From CBDUBS01 sp965365445 (GTDB lineage: Bacteria; Bacteroidota; Rhodothermia; Rhodothermales; DASSAV01), in NCBI GenBank assembly GCA_965365445.1, contig CBDUBS010000158.1, forward strand, positions 1 to 8,541: 8,541 nucleotides of DNA, given 5' to 3'. The position numbers and the translations under genes are program-made. Positions 7,072-8,541 of the stretch are shown here, piece by piece (positions within the stretch are counted from its first letter, which is position 1; each line of letters opens with the position of its first letter). The notes beneath the pieces were generated by a model. The model did not search any database, was not told the DNA's origin, and saw only the letters and a program-made list of their open reading frames with translations.

Positions 7072-8541
7072 ATGTTTCGCGCTCCGTTTTTCGCCCTCGT
7101 CCTTTCTCTGGTAATGGGTTGCGGCTCCTCTACGCCGGTTTCTTCAACACAACCGTCCGGATCGAAAAGGGCGGCCCCGGAAATGGAGCGGTTCATCGAC
7201 GATCTGCTCGGCCGGATGACGCTCGAGGAAAAACTCGGCCAACTCAGCCAGTTCAGGGGCGAGTGGGCAAACACGGGGCCTGTCGTCCCGGCCGGCAGCG
7301 AGGACGACATCCGGGCCGGACGCATCGGCTCGTTCCTGAGTGTATACGGCGCCGCCTACACCCGGCAGATGCAGCAGATCGCGGTCGAGGAATCCCGGCT
7401 CGGCATCCCGCTGCTCTTTGCACACGACGTCATTCACGGCTTCCGGACCCTATTCCCGGTGCCCCTCGGCGAGGCCGCCTCCTGGGACCCCGAAGCCGTG
7501 CGACAGGCGGCGCGTATCGCCGCCGTCGAAGCGGCTGCGCACGGCGTCCACTGGACGTTCGCCCCCATGGTGGATATCGGGCGCGATCCCCGATGGGGGC
7601 GCATCGTCGAAGGGGCGGGCGAGGACCCCTACCTCGGCTCGGTAATGGCCGCAGCCCGGGTGCGCGGCTTCCAGGGCGACGACCTCCGTTCGCCGAACAC
7701 GGTGCTCGCAACAGCCAAACATTTCGTTGCCTATGGCGGCGCCGAGGGCGGCCGCGACTACAACACGGTGGACATCTCCGAACGCACGCTCCACGAGGTG
7801 TACCTCCCTCCTTTCAAGGCGGCCGTAGACGCCGGAGCCGAAAGCGTGATGGCGGCATTCAATGAGATCGCCGGAGTGCCCATGCACGCTCACCAGAGGC
7901 TCATCAACGGCCTGTTGCGCGGCGCCTGGGGCTGGAACGGGGTCCTCGTGAGCGATTATACCGGCGTCATGGAACTCATTCCCCACGGCATTGCCGCCGA
8001 CTCGACGGAAGCCGGGTTGCTGGCGCTCCGGGCGGGTGTGGACGTAGACATGGTGAGCGGCATTTATTTAACCCTCGCCGACGAGGTCCGCGCCGGGCGA
8101 CTCTCGGAAACCGTCGTGGATGAAGCCGTCCGCAGGGTTCTTCGGGCCAAATACAGGCTGGGCCTCTTCGAGGACCCCTACCGCTACAGCGACACTGAAC
8201 GAGAGGCGGCGATGACGCTCGCACCGGAACACGTCGCCTTCGCCAGGGAAATGGCCCGTAAGTCCACCGTACTGCTGAAGAACGACGGGATGCTGCCGCT
8301 CTCGAAAGATACCCGAACGATAGCCGTCATCGGTCCGCTGGCCGACGACCGGCGGGCGCCGTTGGGCAACTGGGCCGCCGCCGGTAGGCCGCAGGACGTG
8401 GTGACCGTGCTGGAGGGCATTCGCGGGGTCGTGCCGAACGCCCGTATCCTTTCGGCCCGCGGCGTGGCCGACGTCGAGACGACCGACACCACCGGCATGG
8501 CCGAGGCCGTGCGGCGTGCCCGCTCGGCCGACGCCGCCATC
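7072..8541 (+). CDS. Glycoside hydrolase family 3 lipoprotein, beta-glucosidase (BglX) type, 3' end outside window
   Basis: The frame is open from the ATG at 7072 to the window end, giving 490 residues of what is usually a 750-800 residue enzyme. The N-terminus is a short lipoprotein signal with lipobox VMGC, so C17 would be lipidated. ERFIDDLLGRMTLEEKLGQL (39-58) begins the barrel domain. GH3 landmarks are HDVIHG with D119, DPRWGR (172-177), KHF (216-218) with the substrate-binding Lys-His, and LVSDYTGV carrying the expected nucleophile D295. RAKYRLGLFEDPY closes the barrel, and ARKSTVLLKNDGMLPL near residue 395 opens the alpha/beta sandwich domain. The acid/base Glu would lie beyond the window. 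BglX-type enzymes release glucose or another terminal beta-linked sugar from oligosaccharides; cell-surface or periplasmic placement is inferred. There is no clear Shine-Dalgarno, and the start is chosen for the signal peptide. Substrate could also be a beta-xyloside. Confidence 0.95.
   Translation, partial: MFRAPFFALVLSLVMGCGSSTPVSSTQPSGSKRAAPEMERFIDDLLGRMTLEEKLGQLSQFRGEWANTGPVVPAGSEDDIRAGRIGSFLSVYGAAYTRQMQQIAVEESRLGIPLLFAHDVIHGFRTLFPVPLGEAASWDPEAVRQAARIAAVEAAAHGVHWTFAPMVDIGRDPRWGRIVEGAGEDPYLGSVMAAARVRGFQGDDLRSPNTVLATAKHFVAYGGAEGGRDYNTVDISERTLHEVYLPPFKAAVDAGAESVMAAFNEIAGVPMHAHQRLINGLLRGAWGWNGVLVSDYTGVMELIPHGIAADSTEAGLLALRAGVDVDMVSGIYLTLADEVRAGRLSETVVDEAVRRVLRAKYRLGLFEDPYRYSDTEREAAMTLAPEHVAFAREMARKSTVLLKNDGMLPLSKDTRTIAVIGPLADDRRAPLGNWAAAGRPQDVVTVLEGIRGVVPNARILSARGVADVETTDTTGMAEAVRRARSADAAI

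Noticed and set aside
6960..7865. A 301-codon plus-strand frame overlapping the start of the GH3 gene.
   Set aside because: It is Arg/Pro/Gly-rich low-complexity protein from the wrong frame; the GH3 frame carries a lipoprotein signal and all catalytic motifs over the same bases.

Overview
This window (8541 bases, GC-rich) reads as part of a polysaccharide-utilisation locus from a member of the Bacteroidota/Rhodothermota. The evidence is a classical SusC/SusD pair: a TonB-dependent outer-membrane transporter with an N-terminal carboxypeptidase-regulatory-like domain, and a SusD surface glycan-binding lipoprotein. This pair is essentially confined to that superphylum. High GC and the sequence style suggest a Rhodothermales-like marine or halophilic lineage rather than a gut Bacteroides, but that placement is inference.

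Layout. Bases 1-30 are the 3' end of a tRNA gene, probably tRNA-Pro, whose 5' part lies outside the window. An intrinsic terminator follows at 105-133. A complete gene on the minus strand (233-1438) encodes a Tat-exported, cellulase-like glycoside hydrolase. About 520 bases of non-coding DNA (1439-1959) separate it from a plus-strand block that reads away from it: susC-like (1960-4998), susD-like (5045-6934), and a family 3 glycoside hydrolase lipoprotein (7072 to the window end, incomplete). A very strong 16-bp perfect hairpin sits between the susD-like gene and the GH3 gene.

How the genes fit together. The SusD-like lipoprotein should capture oligosaccharides at the cell surface, and the SusC-like transporter should import them into the periplasm using TonB energy. 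The GH3 enzyme would remove sugars from oligosaccharide ends. The cellulase-like enzyme would cleave or trim a glycan chain. An endo-type glycanase beside a GH3 beta-glucosidase-like enzyme makes a beta-linked glucan, or another beta-glycan, the most natural substrate guess, but the sequence does not fix the substrate. No regulator (SusR, hybrid two-component, or ECF sigma/anti-sigma) lies inside the window.

The most unusual element is inside the SusD-like protein. Between the conserved helix ending near residue 421 and the conserved C-terminal helix beginning near 561 there is an extra stretch of about 140 residues. Residues roughly 440-550 have the pattern of an HtrA/DegS-type PDZ domain with two enlarged loops. 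A peptide-binding domain embedded in a surface glycan-binding protein would be a notable architecture and is the main candidate for follow-up. The rest of the window looks like a conventional polysaccharide-utilisation locus.
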